The position numbers and the translations under genes were made by a program. From assembly GCF_020524495.1 (NCBI RefSeq), contig NZ_JAIVLB010000032.1, forward strand, positions 1 through 33,098: a stretch of DNA of 33,098 bases, read 5' to 3'. This DNA is from Bacillus stratosphericus (GTDB taxonomy: Bacteria > Bacillota > Bacilli > Bacillales > Bacillaceae). Under the pieces are notes generated by a model, which worked only from the letters and a program-made list of their open reading frames with translations, searched no databases and was not told where the DNA came from. Positions within the stretch are counted from its first letter, which is position 1; every line of letters begins with the position of its first letter. Shown in pieces: positions 22,038-29,561 of this stretch.

Positions 22038-23065
22038 AATCAGCTGTCTTTTATTCTTCAGATGACATTCGTTATGAGGAGCGGAAGCGGCCTGCTATTG
22101 GTGATGATGAAGTCCTATTGAGGATGCGTGCCTGCGGCTTATGCGGTACGGATATTTACAAAGCAACATATGAGACGGTACCTCCTGGAACTGTACTAGG
22201 ACATGAAATCGCTGGTGATATTGTTGAAACGGGCCGTAATGTAACACATGTTCAAACGGGAGACAGGGTGTATGTGGCGCATCATGTCCCTTGTTTCACA
22301 TGTGACTTTTGTCAAAGAGGATTTTATACAATGTGTCCGCAGTTTGGAGCAACAAATGTAGAGCCGGGCGGTTTTTCAGAATATATTCGTGTTTCTTCTT
22401 TACATGTCAAGCATACAATGGGCAAGCTCCCGCACGGTGTTTCATATGAGCAAGGGGCGATGGTCGAAGCAGTTGCTTGCTGCCTGCATGGATTTGAACG
22501 AGCGCCTGTTCATCCAGGAGATTCTGTGCTGATCCTTGGAGCAGGGCAAATTGGCTGCATTCAATTACAGCTCGCCAAATATGGTCTGGCTGGAAAAGTG
22601 ATGATAACGGATGTGAATGAGAACCGGCTACTTCAAGCGAGAAATTTAGGAGCTGACGTCGCTTTTCATCCAGAATTTGAGCCAGTGGAAAACCGTGTCA
22701 TGAAAGAAACAGATGGAAAGGGAGTAGACCTCGTCATTATTTCTGTTGGGAGCAGTGCGCTTTTAAAAGAGGCGTTTCAAGCTGTAGCGAGAGGCGGAAC
22801 GATTTTGGTGTTTGCTCATTTTCCAAAGGGGACTGTCTCCATTCCGGCTGAGCGATTTTTCCATGATGAAGTCAAAGTAGTGGGAGCGTATTCTTCGCAT
22901 CCGTATCACTATAGTGAAGCGCTTGGACTTCTGAAGGCGAAGGTGGTTCACACAGAAAAAATGGTGACGCATCGTTACCCGTTAAGTCAGCTGCTTCAGG
23001 CGATAGAATGTGCGAGGCATCCAGAAGGGAAGAGCGTCAAAATCATGATGTATCCAGATGAATGA
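22034..23065 (+). CDS. Zinc-dependent medium-chain alcohol/polyol dehydrogenase
   Basis: A 343-residue MDR enzyme, ATG 22034 overlapping the previous stop. Catalytic zinc ligands are Cys34 (ACGLCGTDIY) and His57-Glu58 (LGHEIAG); the structural zinc is held by Cys87, Cys90, Cys93 and Cys101 (PCFTCDFCQRGFYTMC). The Rossmann motif is LILGAGQIGCIQLQLAKYG, followed by MITDVNENRL, whose Asp suggests NAD rather than NADP. Closest in layout to sorbitol, threonine and galactitol-1-phosphate dehydrogenases. In a GatABC operon the natural role is oxidation of the imported phosphorylated polyol (as GatD), which I infer; free substrates such as butanediol are also possible given the neighbouring complex. 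Confidence 0.88.
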   Translation: MKSAVFYSSDDIRYEERKRPAIGDDEVLLRMRACGLCGTDIYKATYETVPPGTVLGHEIAGDIVETGRNVTHVQTGDRVYVAHHVPCFTCDFCQRGFYTMCPQFGATNVEPGGFSEYIRVSSLHVKHTMGKLPHGVSYEQGAMVEAVACCLHGFERAPVHPGDSVLILGAGQIGCIQLQLAKYGLAGKVMITDVNENRLLQARNLGADVAFHPEFEPVENRVMKETDGKGVDLVIISVGSSALLKEAFQAVARGGTILVFAHFPKGTVSIPAERFFHDEVKVVGAYSSHPYHYSEALGLLKAKVVHTEKMVTHRYPLSQLLQAIECARHPEGKSVKIMMYPDE

Positions 23066-23085
23066 AAATGTAAGAGGTTGAGAGA

Positions 23086-23130
23086 GGAAGAGAAGGTCTT
23101 TGGAAAAGGGCTTTGCCTTTCTCTTTTTTT
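23086..23130 (+). terminator. Terminator between the PTS and dehydrogenase operons
   Basis: AGAGAAGG (23089-23096) pairs with CCTTTCTCT (23116-23124) with a one-base bulge, and a T run follows. Termination here makes the two gene groups separate transcripts. Confidence 0.65.
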
Positions 23131-23141
23131 CTGATGAAAGA

Positions 23142-23155
23142 TGAAAACGCTTAAA
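23142..23155 (+). promoter_or_regulatory. cre site (CcpA) upstream of the dehydrogenase operon
   Basis: TGAAAACGCTTAAA matches the cre consensus TGWNANCGNTNWCA at all but one position. It ends 15 bases before the -35 box, so binding could interfere with polymerase; repression by preferred sugars is inferred. Confidence 0.55.
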
Positions 23156-23170
23156 AATAAACGGAAATGC

Positions 23171-23199
23171 TTGACTTCAATGAGAGTTAAACATATGAT
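23171..23199 (+). promoter_or_regulatory. Sigma-A promoter of the dehydrogenase operon
   Basis: TTGACT (23171-23176), a 17-base spacer and TATGAT (23194-23199): a good vegetative promoter. No sigma-54 (-24/-12) element is present, unlike the acoABCL operon of B. subtilis, which depends on SigL and AcoR. Confidence 0.75.
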
Positions 23200-23201
23200 A
23201 A

Positions 23202-23232
23202 TTACAAATGTAATATATAAGAACAAATGTAA
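23202..23232 (+). promoter_or_regulatory. Putative SorC-type operator of the dehydrogenase operon
   Basis: TTACAAATGTAA (23202-23213) begins three bases after the -10, and ACAAATGTAA is repeated at 23223-23232, a 19-base period close to two helical turns. The first copy is an inverted repeat TTACA-AA-TGTAA. The PTS promoter carries TTACAAAGGTAA at the equivalent place. Assignment to the regulator at 29562 is inferred. Confidence 0.5.
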
Positions 23233-23247
23233 AAAAGGAGAGAAGAA

Positions 23248-24231
23248 ATGCAAAAACAAATCATTATTCCTGAACAGATTAGTCATGAGACATTAGCAGA
23301 TTTATATAAACAAATGTGGTTAGTTAGATATTTTGATGAGAAGGTCGATCAGTTCTTTGCAAAAGGATTAATCCACGGAACAACCCATTTATGTGTTGGA
23401 CAGGAAGCGTCGGCTGTTGGATCTATTGCCGTGTTAAAGGATGAAGATAAGATTGTCAGCACCCACCGTGGACATGGTCACTGTATTGCGAAAGGTGCAG
23501 AGGTCAATAAAATGATGGCCGAGCTGTTTGGACGTGAAACCGGCTATTGCAAAGGAAAAGGCGGCTCTATGCATATTGCCGACTTAGAAAAAGGAAACCT
23601 TGGGGCAAATGGAATTGTTGGCGGTGGTATCCCACTTGCAACGGGCGCGGCGCTGACATCTAAGATGAAGCAGGAAGGCTTTGTTGTTCTTTGTTTCTTC
23701 GGAGACGGTGCGACAAATGAAGGAAGCTTCCATGAAGCGTTAAACCTTGCATCCATTTGGGATTTACCTGTTGTGTTTATTTGTGAAAACAACCAATACG
23801 GCATGTCTGGCCCAGTGAAAGAAATGATCAACATTGAAGATATTTCAACAAGAGCAGAGAGCTACGGCATGCCAGGAAAAACTGTAGATGGAAATGACAT
23901 GATCGAGATCATGAACACAGTAGATGAGGCGGTGAGTCGTGCAAGAGCTGGAGAAGGTCCATCACTCATTGAAATGAAAACGTATCGCTGGAAGGGTCAC
24001 TCAAAAAGTGATGCGAAAAAATACCGTACACGTGAAGAAGAGACAGAATGGAGACAAAAAGACGGAATCAAACGCTTTAAGTCTCTCTTAATTGATCTAA
24101 ATGTTCTGACAGAAGAGCAGGCAGCAAGCTTACAGGAAGAAGCGAAACAGGAGATCGAAGCATCTGTTGAATTTGCTAAAAGCAGTAAAGAACCATCCAT
24201 TGGCACACTATTAGAGGATGTATACGCCTAA
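23248..24231 (+). CDS. E1 alpha subunit of acetoin/2-oxoacid-type dehydrogenase (AcoA-like)
   Basis: A 327-residue protein, ATG 23248 after AAAGGAGAGAAG. The thiamine-diphosphate motif GDG-x26-N is clear: GDGATNEGSFHEALNLASIW (Gly152-Asp153-Gly154) to ENNQYG. Other family blocks are STHRGHGHCIAKGAE, YCKGKGGSMHIADLEKGNLG and GIVGGGIPLATGAAL, all of which are shared with AcoA of B. subtilis (333 residues), and TYRWKGHSKSDAKKYR. The alpha-beta heterotetramer decarboxylates the substrate and passes the acyl group to E2 lipoate. The STHRGHGH and KGKGGSMHI words favour an acetoin/pyruvate-type enzyme over branched-chain E1, but the substrate is not proved. First gene of an A-B-C-L-SDR-SDR operon. 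Confidence 0.85.
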   Translation: MQKQIIIPEQISHETLADLYKQMWLVRYFDEKVDQFFAKGLIHGTTHLCVGQEASAVGSIAVLKDEDKIVSTHRGHGHCIAKGAEVNKMMAELFGRETGYCKGKGGSMHIADLEKGNLGANGIVGGGIPLATGAALTSKMKQEGFVVLCFFGDGATNEGSFHEALNLASIWDLPVVFICENNQYGMSGPVKEMINIEDISTRAESYGMPGKTVDGNDMIEIMNTVDEAVSRARAGEGPSLIEMKTYRWKGHSKSDAKKYRTREEETEWRQKDGIKRFKSLLIDLNVLTEEQAASLQEEAKQEIEASVEFAKSSKEPSIGTLLEDVYA

Positions 24232-24247
24232 TTAGGAGGGGAATCAC

Positions 24248-25243
24248 GTGACAAAAACAACAGTGAGAGAGATTTCATATTTAGAAGCCGTTCGAGAGGC
24301 TATGAGTCAGGAAATGAGAGAAAATCAAGATGTCTTCATTTTAGGTGAGGATATAGGTGTATACGGAGGTGCTTTTGGGGTCACGCGTGGCATGATTGAA
24401 GAATTCGGTCCAGAACGCGTGCGCAATACGCCGATCTCAGAGGCGGCCATCGCAGGGGGCGCAGTCGGAGCTGCTTTGACAGGCATGCGTCCGATCTTAG
24501 AACTACAATTCTCTGACTTTATCACCATCGCCATGGATCAGCTTGTCAACCAAGCAGCGAAAACACGTTACATGTTTGGCGGAAAAGGGAAGGTGCCGCT
24601 CGTTGTAAGAACACCAGCAGGCTCTGGAACGGGTGCAGCAGCCCAGCACTCACAAAGTTTAGAAGCGTGGATGGCTCATATCCCAGGACTAAAGGTTGTC
24701 CAGCCTTCAACGGCTTATGATGCAAAAGGACTTTTAAAAGCGGCGATGGATGATGACAACCCTGTCATTTTCTACGAACATAAGCTTTTATATAAAACAA
24801 TCAGTGAAGTGCCAGAAGAGAAGTATTCGATTCCTTTAGGGAAAGCGGATGTGAAAAGAAGCGGGAAGGATGTCACGATTGTAGCAACAGCCATTATGGT
24901 GCACAAAGCATTGGAAGCGGCGAAGGAATTAGAAGCAGAAGGAATCGATGTTGAAATCATTGATCCACGAACACTCGTCCCATTAGATGAAGAAACCATT
25001 ATCGAATCTGTAAAGAAAACGGGTAAATGTATCGTTGTCCATGAGGCGGTCAAACGAGGCGGCTACGCCGGAGAGATTGCGAGTATGATAGCAGAAAGTG
25101 AAGCCTTCGATTATTTAGATGCTCCTATTAAACGACTTGGTGGTCTTGCCGTACCAATACCTTACAACCCAACGCTGGAAAAAGCCGTCATTCCACAAGT
25201 GCCAGATATTATTGAAGCAGCAAAAGAGCTCGTACGCTCTTAA
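24248..25243 (+). CDS. E1 beta subunit of acetoin/2-oxoacid-type dehydrogenase (AcoB-like)
   Basis: A 331-residue transketolase-fold subunit; GTG 24248 follows TTAGGAGGGG. Landmarks: [59 protein letters not shown] (the E that activates ThDP), [20 protein letters not shown], and a transketolase C-terminal domain with [20 protein letters not shown] and [16 protein letters not shown]. Together with the E1 alpha 16 bases upstream it forms the alpha2beta2 decarboxylase. Slightly shorter than AcoB of B. subtilis (342). Confidence 0.88.
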   Translation: MTKTTVREISYLEAVREAMSQEMRENQDVFILGEDIGVYGGAFGVTRGMIEEFGPERVRNTPISEAAIAGGAVGAALTGMRPILELQFSDFITIAMDQLVNQAAKTRYMFGGKGKVPLVVRTPAGSGTGAAAQHSQSLEAWMAHIPGLKVVQPSTAYDAKGLLKAAMDDDNPVIFYEHKLLYKTISEVPEEKYSIPLGKADVKRSGKDVTIVATAIMVHKALEAAKELEAEGIDVEIIDPRTLVPLDEETIIESVKKTGKCIVVHEAVKRGGYAGEIASMIAESEAFDYLDAPIKRLGGLAVPIPYNPTLEKAVIPQVPDIIEAAKELVRS

Positions 25244-25261
25244 ATAAAGGGGGAGAAGGTC

Positions 25262-26584
25262 ATGCCAAAAGAGATATTTATGCCGAAGCTAAGCAGTACG
25301 ATGGAAATCGGCACCTTGCTTCAATGGTTTAAAGAAGAAGGAGATTCGGTTGAAATCGGTGAGTCTCTTTTTGAAATTATGACAGACAAGATCAATATCG
25401 AGGTTGAAGCCTATGATGATGGCGTTTTTCTGAAGAAATACTATGAAGCAGATGATCAAATTCCAGTTAACGCTGTCATTGGGTACATCGGAGAGGCAGA
25501 TGAAAAGGTGCCAAGCGAGCCGCCTGCACAGGCAGATGGAGAATCCTCAGAAGACAGCGGATCGTCACCACAATCTGCCTTATCCGCTTTTACTGAAGTC
25601 GAAAAAACTTCTGATGAAAAAGTACGTGCAACGCCCGCGGCGAGAAAAACGGCAAAAGATCACCATGTGGCGATTCACGAGATATATGGCACAGGACCAA
25701 AAGGCAGAATTCAAAAGCGGGATGTCGAGGCTGTCGTCAATACTAGTGAGAAAGATCAGCGAGTATCACCGCTTGCAAGAAAAGTGGCTGCTCGTGAAGG
25801 AATCGATTTAGCGAATGTTGCTGGATCTGGTGCACACGGAAAAATGATGAAAAGAGATGTGAAAGCAGCAACTGTAAACACACCAGACTCTACTCCAGTA
25901 AAAACACAAAAACTAGCTGGCATGAGAAAAGTGATCGCAGATCGCATGTCACAAAGTGCTTTTACAGCGGCGCACGTCACATTAACAAGTGAAATCGATA
26001 TGACAAAAGCGAAAGAAATGCGCAAGCAGCTATTGCCGGCCATTGAAAAAGAGACAGGCTACAGATTGTCGTTTACTGAAATCATCATTCATGCGGTTAG
26101 TAGCGTCCTTACAAGCCACCCGCAAATCAATATGACGTTTGAACAAAATGAGCTCCATTTCCATGAGGATGTGCACATAGGTCTTGCTGTTGCTGTGAAA
26201 GACGGCTTAATGGTTCCGGTCATTTCTCATGCAAATCAAAAAGGGTTAAAACAGCTGACAAAAGAGGCAAAGGAAATTGGACAAAACGCACGTGACCAAA
26301 AACTTTTACCAGATCAGCTGAAAGGGTCCACATTTACCATTAGTAACTTAGGTATGTATGCCATTGATACCTTTACCCCAATTATTAATCAGCCAGAAGT
26401 GGCGATTTTAGGTGTTGGACGCATTCAAGAAAAACCTGTTGTGATAGACGGAGAAATTCATGTGCGGCCAATGATGGGTGTCAGTTTATCTTTTGATCAC
26501 CGAGTGATAGATGGTACACCAGCGGCGGCCTTTTTAACAGACCTCAAAAAAGTACTTGAACAACCATTTGAATTGCTAATGTAG
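25262..26584 (+). CDS. E2 dihydrolipoyl acyltransferase with two E3/E1-binding domains (AcoC-like)
   Basis: A 440-residue protein, ATG 25262 after AAGGGGGAGAAGGTC. Residues 1-80 are one lipoyl domain with the lipoylated Lys43 in FEIMTDKINIEVEAYDDGV. A Ser/Glu/Pro-rich linker (about 82-118) follows. Then come two peripheral-subunit-binding-domain repeats: about 122-157 (RATPAARKTAKDHH to GPKGRIQKRDVEAVV) and about 167-203 (RVSPLARKVAAREGIDLANV to HGKMMKRDVKAA). The catalytic domain (about 215-440) ends with the active site SFDHRVIDGTPAAAF, His413 and Asp417. It moves the acyl group from E1 to CoA and forms the core of the complex. It is about 40 residues longer than B. subtilis AcoC (398), roughly the extra repeat. 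Confidence 0.9.
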   Translation: MPKEIFMPKLSSTMEIGTLLQWFKEEGDSVEIGESLFEIMTDKINIEVEAYDDGVFLKKYYEADDQIPVNAVIGYIGEADEKVPSEPPAQADGESSEDSGSSPQSALSAFTEVEKTSDEKVRATPAARKTAKDHHVAIHEIYGTGPKGRIQKRDVEAVVNTSEKDQRVSPLARKVAAREGIDLANVAGSGAHGKMMKRDVKAATVNTPDSTPVKTQKLAGMRKVIADRMSQSAFTAAHVTLTSEIDMTKAKEMRKQLLPAIEKETGYRLSFTEIIIHAVSSVLTSHPQINMTFEQNELHFHEDVHIGLAVAVKDGLMVPVISHANQKGLKQLTKEAKEIGQNARDQKLLPDQLKGSTFTISNLGMYAIDTFTPIINQPEVAILGVGRIQEKPVVIDGEIHVRPMMGVSLSFDHRVIDGTPAAAFLTDLKKVLEQPFELLM

Positions 26585-26596
26585 GAGATGAATCGG

Positions 26597-27979
26597 ATGA
26601 CAAAAACGTATGATCTGTTAGTCATTGGCGGAGGGCCTGGCGGGTATACTGCCGCCCTTCAAGCAGCTGAGCGTGGACTTAAGGTCGCATTGATTGAAGA
26701 GGATTTTCTAGGAGGTACTTGTTTAAATCGAGGCTGCATCCCTTCAAAGACACTGCTCAAACATGCAGAAGTTATTGAATCAATTGAGAAGGCGAAAAGC
26801 TGGGGAATTGAAACAGGTGAGATGGTTCTTTCCTTCGCAAAAATGAGAAAGCGTAAAGATGCCGTCATTGAAAAACTCAGGGACGGAATTGCCTTTTTAT
26901 TGAAGCAAGGAAAGATTGATGTATATAACGGCAGAGGCACTGCTGTTACAAAGCATCGCATTGACATTGAAAAACAAGATGGTTCAGAATCGATTGAAAC
27001 AAAAGCACTGATCATTGCAACCGGATCTTCACCTGCCATTCCGCCAATTCCGGGGCTAAAAGAGATTCAATTTGATACAAGTGATATGATCTTTGACATC
27101 CCAGATATCCCTGCTTCTGTTGTCATTATTGGCGGAGGTGTGATTGGTCTTGAGCTGGCATGCATCTTCCAGAGTCTTCAATCAAAAGTGACCATTATTG
27201 AAGCGGCACCGTCCATTATTCCGCTAGAGGATGAAGAAGCATCTAAATTGCTAGAAAGAGAGTTGAAGAAAAAAGGCATCCATATCGCGAAAAAAACAAC
27301 TGTGACAGAGGTAACAGAAAGCGAAGGGATCAAAGCGGTTCATGCAACAGATGATAAAGGGAAGACTCATATCTTTACAGCTGAAAGACTGCTTGTTAGT
27401 GTAGGAAGAAGACCGAATGTATCATCTGTAAGCCAGCTTGACCTTCAGTTGGATGGCCCTTTTATCAAAGTAAACGACCAGATGCAGACAAGTGCTGAAG
27501 GTGTATATGCAGTTGGCGATGTCGCCGGCGGTTATCAGCTCGCTCATGCGGCGATGGCAGAGGCAGCCGTTGCAGTCAGCAATATATGCGGCGAACCTGA
27601 AAAAATGAATTCCGATATCGTACCTAGATGTATTTATACATTACCAGAGGTGGCGAGCGTTGGGCTGACAGAGAAAGAGGCAAAAGCGGAAGGGCTTAAC
27701 GTTCAAATAGAACGATTCGATTTAACAGCATGCGGAAAAGCATTGGCAGCAGGTGTTCAGACAGGCTTTATTAAATTGGTGTACGATACGACATATGGCG
27801 AAGTGATTGGCGCCACTATGGTTGGTCCACACGTAACAGAGATGATATCAGAAGCTTCCTCATTTATGTACTTAGAAGGAACAGCTGAAGAGATGGCTAA
27901 AATGATTCATCCACATCCAACCATCTCAGAAGGCTTTTATGAAGCAGCTCTTCATATCGTGAGTAAGCTGAGAAAATAA
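26597..27979 (+). CDS. E3 dihydrolipoyl dehydrogenase (AcoL-like)
   Basis: A 460-residue flavoprotein. ATG 26597 is nine bases from TAGGAG; the ATG at 26588 is too close. The FAD motif is LLVIGGGPGGYTAALQAAER, the redox pair Cys42/Cys47 in GGTCLNRGCIPSKTLL, the NAD motif VVIIGGGVIGLELACIFQSL, the second FAD motif VYAVGDVAGGYQLAHAAMAE, and the catalytic His-Glu near the C-terminus in MIHPHPTISEGF. It reoxidises the E2 dihydrolipoyl group with NAD. Its place in the operon makes it dedicated to this complex and not shared with the housekeeping pyruvate complex. Confidence 0.92.
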   Translation: MTKTYDLLVIGGGPGGYTAALQAAERGLKVALIEEDFLGGTCLNRGCIPSKTLLKHAEVIESIEKAKSWGIETGEMVLSFAKMRKRKDAVIEKLRDGIAFLLKQGKIDVYNGRGTAVTKHRIDIEKQDGSESIETKALIIATGSSPAIPPIPGLKEIQFDTSDMIFDIPDIPASVVIIGGGVIGLELACIFQSLQSKVTIIEAAPSIIPLEDEEASKLLERELKKKGIHIAKKTTVTEVTESEGIKAVHATDDKGKTHIFTAERLLVSVGRRPNVSSVSQLDLQLDGPFIKVNDQMQTSAEGVYAVGDVAGGYQLAHAAMAEAAVAVSNICGEPEKMNSDIVPRCIYTLPEVASVGLTEKEAKAEGLNVQIERFDLTACGKALAAGVQTGFIKLVYDTTYGEVIGATMVGPHVTEMISEASSFMYLEGTAEEMAKMIHPHPTISEGFYEAALHIVSKLRK

Positions 27980-28009
27980 ATGTCAAACAAGGAGTAGGGA
28001 GGAGATACA

Positions 28010-28705
28010 ATGAACGTCCAGCTTCATCAGAAAGCGGCACTTGTGACAGGTAGCACATATGGATTTGGAGAAGCCATCTGCCTGGCTTTAGCCCGGGCAG
28101 GTGCACATGTTTTTATACACACCTTTCATGACGAATCAAAGGCAAACATTATAGGTGAAGAAATTCAAAAAAAGGGAGGCAAAGCGAGTATCATCATGAA
28201 TCCACTTGAGACACCACGTGATGCCACGCGCATGATGAGGCAAGTGATTAATACATGCGGCAAGCTTGATATTTTGGTCAATCAAGGAGATCAAAAAGTG
28301 AGCTCGCAGCTTGCCAGCGTAAGCCCTGATGTATGGGTGGATGATGTGGAATCGGCGGTGAATACAGTCTTTCTTTCCAGTCAAGCCGCTGTATGGCATA
28401 TGGTTGACCATAAGCAAGGCTGCATCATTAATATATCTTCTTCAGGCAGTATAACAGGTGATGGCGGGATCTCACATGCTACATCGAATAGTATGTTGAA
28501 TGCCATGACAAAAGGTTTAGCGCGAGAATTTAAAGACAAAGGCATTCGGGTGCTGGCACTATTACCGCCTCCTTTCCATTTGATTGATGACACAGAGCAA
28601 ATCAAGGAGACTGTCGCTCATATGACGGTTTTTTTAAGTACATCGTATGGTTCATTTACAGATGGAGCAGCGATTATGCTCGACGGGGGTGAGAGCGCTG
28701 GCTAA
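28010..28705 (+). CDS. Short-chain dehydrogenase-like protein lacking the catalytic Tyr and Lys
   Basis: A 231-residue SDR-fold protein, ATG 28010 after GGGAGGAG. The nucleotide-binding motif is TGSTYGFGEAICLALARAGA (T-G-x3-G-x-G) and the strand-end INISSSGSITGDGG carries the serine. Where the catalytic Y-x-x-x-K should be, the sequence is His156-Ala-Thr-Ser-Asn160, each one base away from Tyr and Lys codons. The NAG motif is NQG. The C-terminus has AAIMLDGGESAG. Without Tyr and Lys normal SDR chemistry is not expected, so it may be a structural or regulatory partner of the intact SDR encoded directly downstream (17-base overlap), or a decaying enzyme. The frame is otherwise clean. Confidence 0.8.
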   Translation: MNVQLHQKAALVTGSTYGFGEAICLALARAGAHVFIHTFHDESKANIIGEEIQKKGGKASIIMNPLETPRDATRMMRQVINTCGKLDILVNQGDQKVSSQLASVSPDVWVDDVESAVNTVFLSSQAAVWHMVDHKQGCIINISSSGSITGDGGISHATSNSMLNAMTKGLAREFKDKGIRVLALLPPPFHLIDDTEQIKETVAHMTVFLSTSYGSFTDGAAIMLDGGESAG

Positions 28706-29468
28706 TGATCGAAAACCAGTTCTCATTGTTGGTGGTGCTCAAGGGATCGGGCGAGAAGTTGCCGAGCGTTTTTTAAAAGAGGGGCATCGTGTTGCTGTGT
28801 CAGATATAGATGATCAGGGTCTTTCGCGATTAAAAAAGCAGCATCCTCAGCTACTGACTTTTCAAGCTGACGTTTCATCGTGGGAAAGTGTTCAGCAGCT
28901 GATGTCAGCAGCTGAAAGGGAGCTAGGCGGCATTCATCATCTTGTGTATTCAGCAGGGATGACAAAGTCACTTCCTTTTTTAGAAGTTGATTTTTCACTT
29001 TGGAAAAAAACACTGGCTGTGAATTTATATGGTCTTTTTTATTGCATCAAAGCCTTGGCACCCTATCTATGTGAGCGGCAAGAAGGCAGTATTGTTATCA
29101 TCGGTTCGGGATCAGCGATAACAGGCTCTGGGGGTGGTATTCAGTATTACACGTCAAAAGCAGGTGCTTTTGGCCTGATGCGTTCGCTCGTAAAGGAATT
29201 AGGCTCATATCATGTACGCATTAACGTCATTGCACCGCGTGTCATTGAATCTCAAATGCTTGATACTCTTTATCCTACTGAGGAGGAAAAAAGGCAACTT
29301 CAAGCGCTCATTCCAATTGGGAGATTAGGGCAACCTGAGGATATCGCAGGTCTTACTTTATTTCTCACAAACGACGAGGGAAGCTATTTGCACGGACAGA
29401 TTATCCTGTTAGACGGCGGGAGAACGTATCAGCCGAAATATACCGAGGAAAAAAAAGCGGAGAGTTGA
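28689..29468 (+). CDS. Short-chain dehydrogenase/reductase, catalytically complete
   Basis: A 260-residue SDR. I choose GTG 28689 (V-R-A-L-A-N-D-R-K-P then VLIVGGAQGIGREVAERFLK), overlapping the previous gene by 17 bases; a start 14 codons earlier would add residues out of family and overlap more. Motifs: GGAQGIG for the cofactor, YSAG for the NNAG element, Ser in IGSGSAITGSGGG, and Tyr153-x-x-x-Lys157 in IQYYTSKAGAFGL. DIDDQGLSRLK after the second strand carries an Asp, pointing to NAD(H). It is of the 3-oxoacyl-ACP reductase / acetoin or sugar-alcohol dehydrogenase type. In this operon it may oxidise or reduce a diketone, hydroxyketone or polyol that feeds the complex. Confidence 0.82.
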   Translation: MRALANDRKPVLIVGGAQGIGREVAERFLKEGHRVAVSDIDDQGLSRLKKQHPQLLTFQADVSSWESVQQLMSAAERELGGIHHLVYSAGMTKSLPFLEVDFSLWKKTLAVNLYGLFYCIKALAPYLCERQEGSIVIIGSGSAITGSGGGIQYYTSKAGAFGLMRSLVKELGSYHVRINVIAPRVIESQMLDTLYPTEEEKRQLQALIPIGRLGQPEDIAGLTLFLTNDEGSYLHGQIILLDGGRTYQPKYTEEKKAES

Positions 29469-29479
29469 TCGCTTTTTTT
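29451..29479 (+). terminator. Terminator of the dehydrogenase operon
   Basis: AAAAAAGCG (29451-29459) pairs with CGCTTTTTT (29470-29478). The stem overlaps the last codons of the SDR gene, whose stop lies in the loop. Confidence 0.75.
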
Positions 29480-29519
29480 GTCATTTTCATAACAATTGTT
29501 CCAATCGAAAACGAATGTT

Positions 29520-29528
29520 TGGTATACT
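29520..29528 (+). promoter_or_regulatory. Extended -10 promoter of the regulator gene
   Basis: TG-G-TATACT (29520-29528) is an extended -10; no good -35 is visible. A perfect palindrome AACAATTGTT at 29491-29500 overlaps the -35 region and may be an autoregulatory site. Confidence 0.5.
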
Positions 29529-29561
29529 GGTAATCATAGTATATTAAAAGGGTGATGTCAC

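Noticed and set aside
23133-23232. Sigma-54 (-24/-12) promoter expected for an acetoin dehydrogenase operon
   Set aside because: No GG-N10-GC element with suitable flanks was found; a good sigma-A promoter with 17-base spacer explains the operon.
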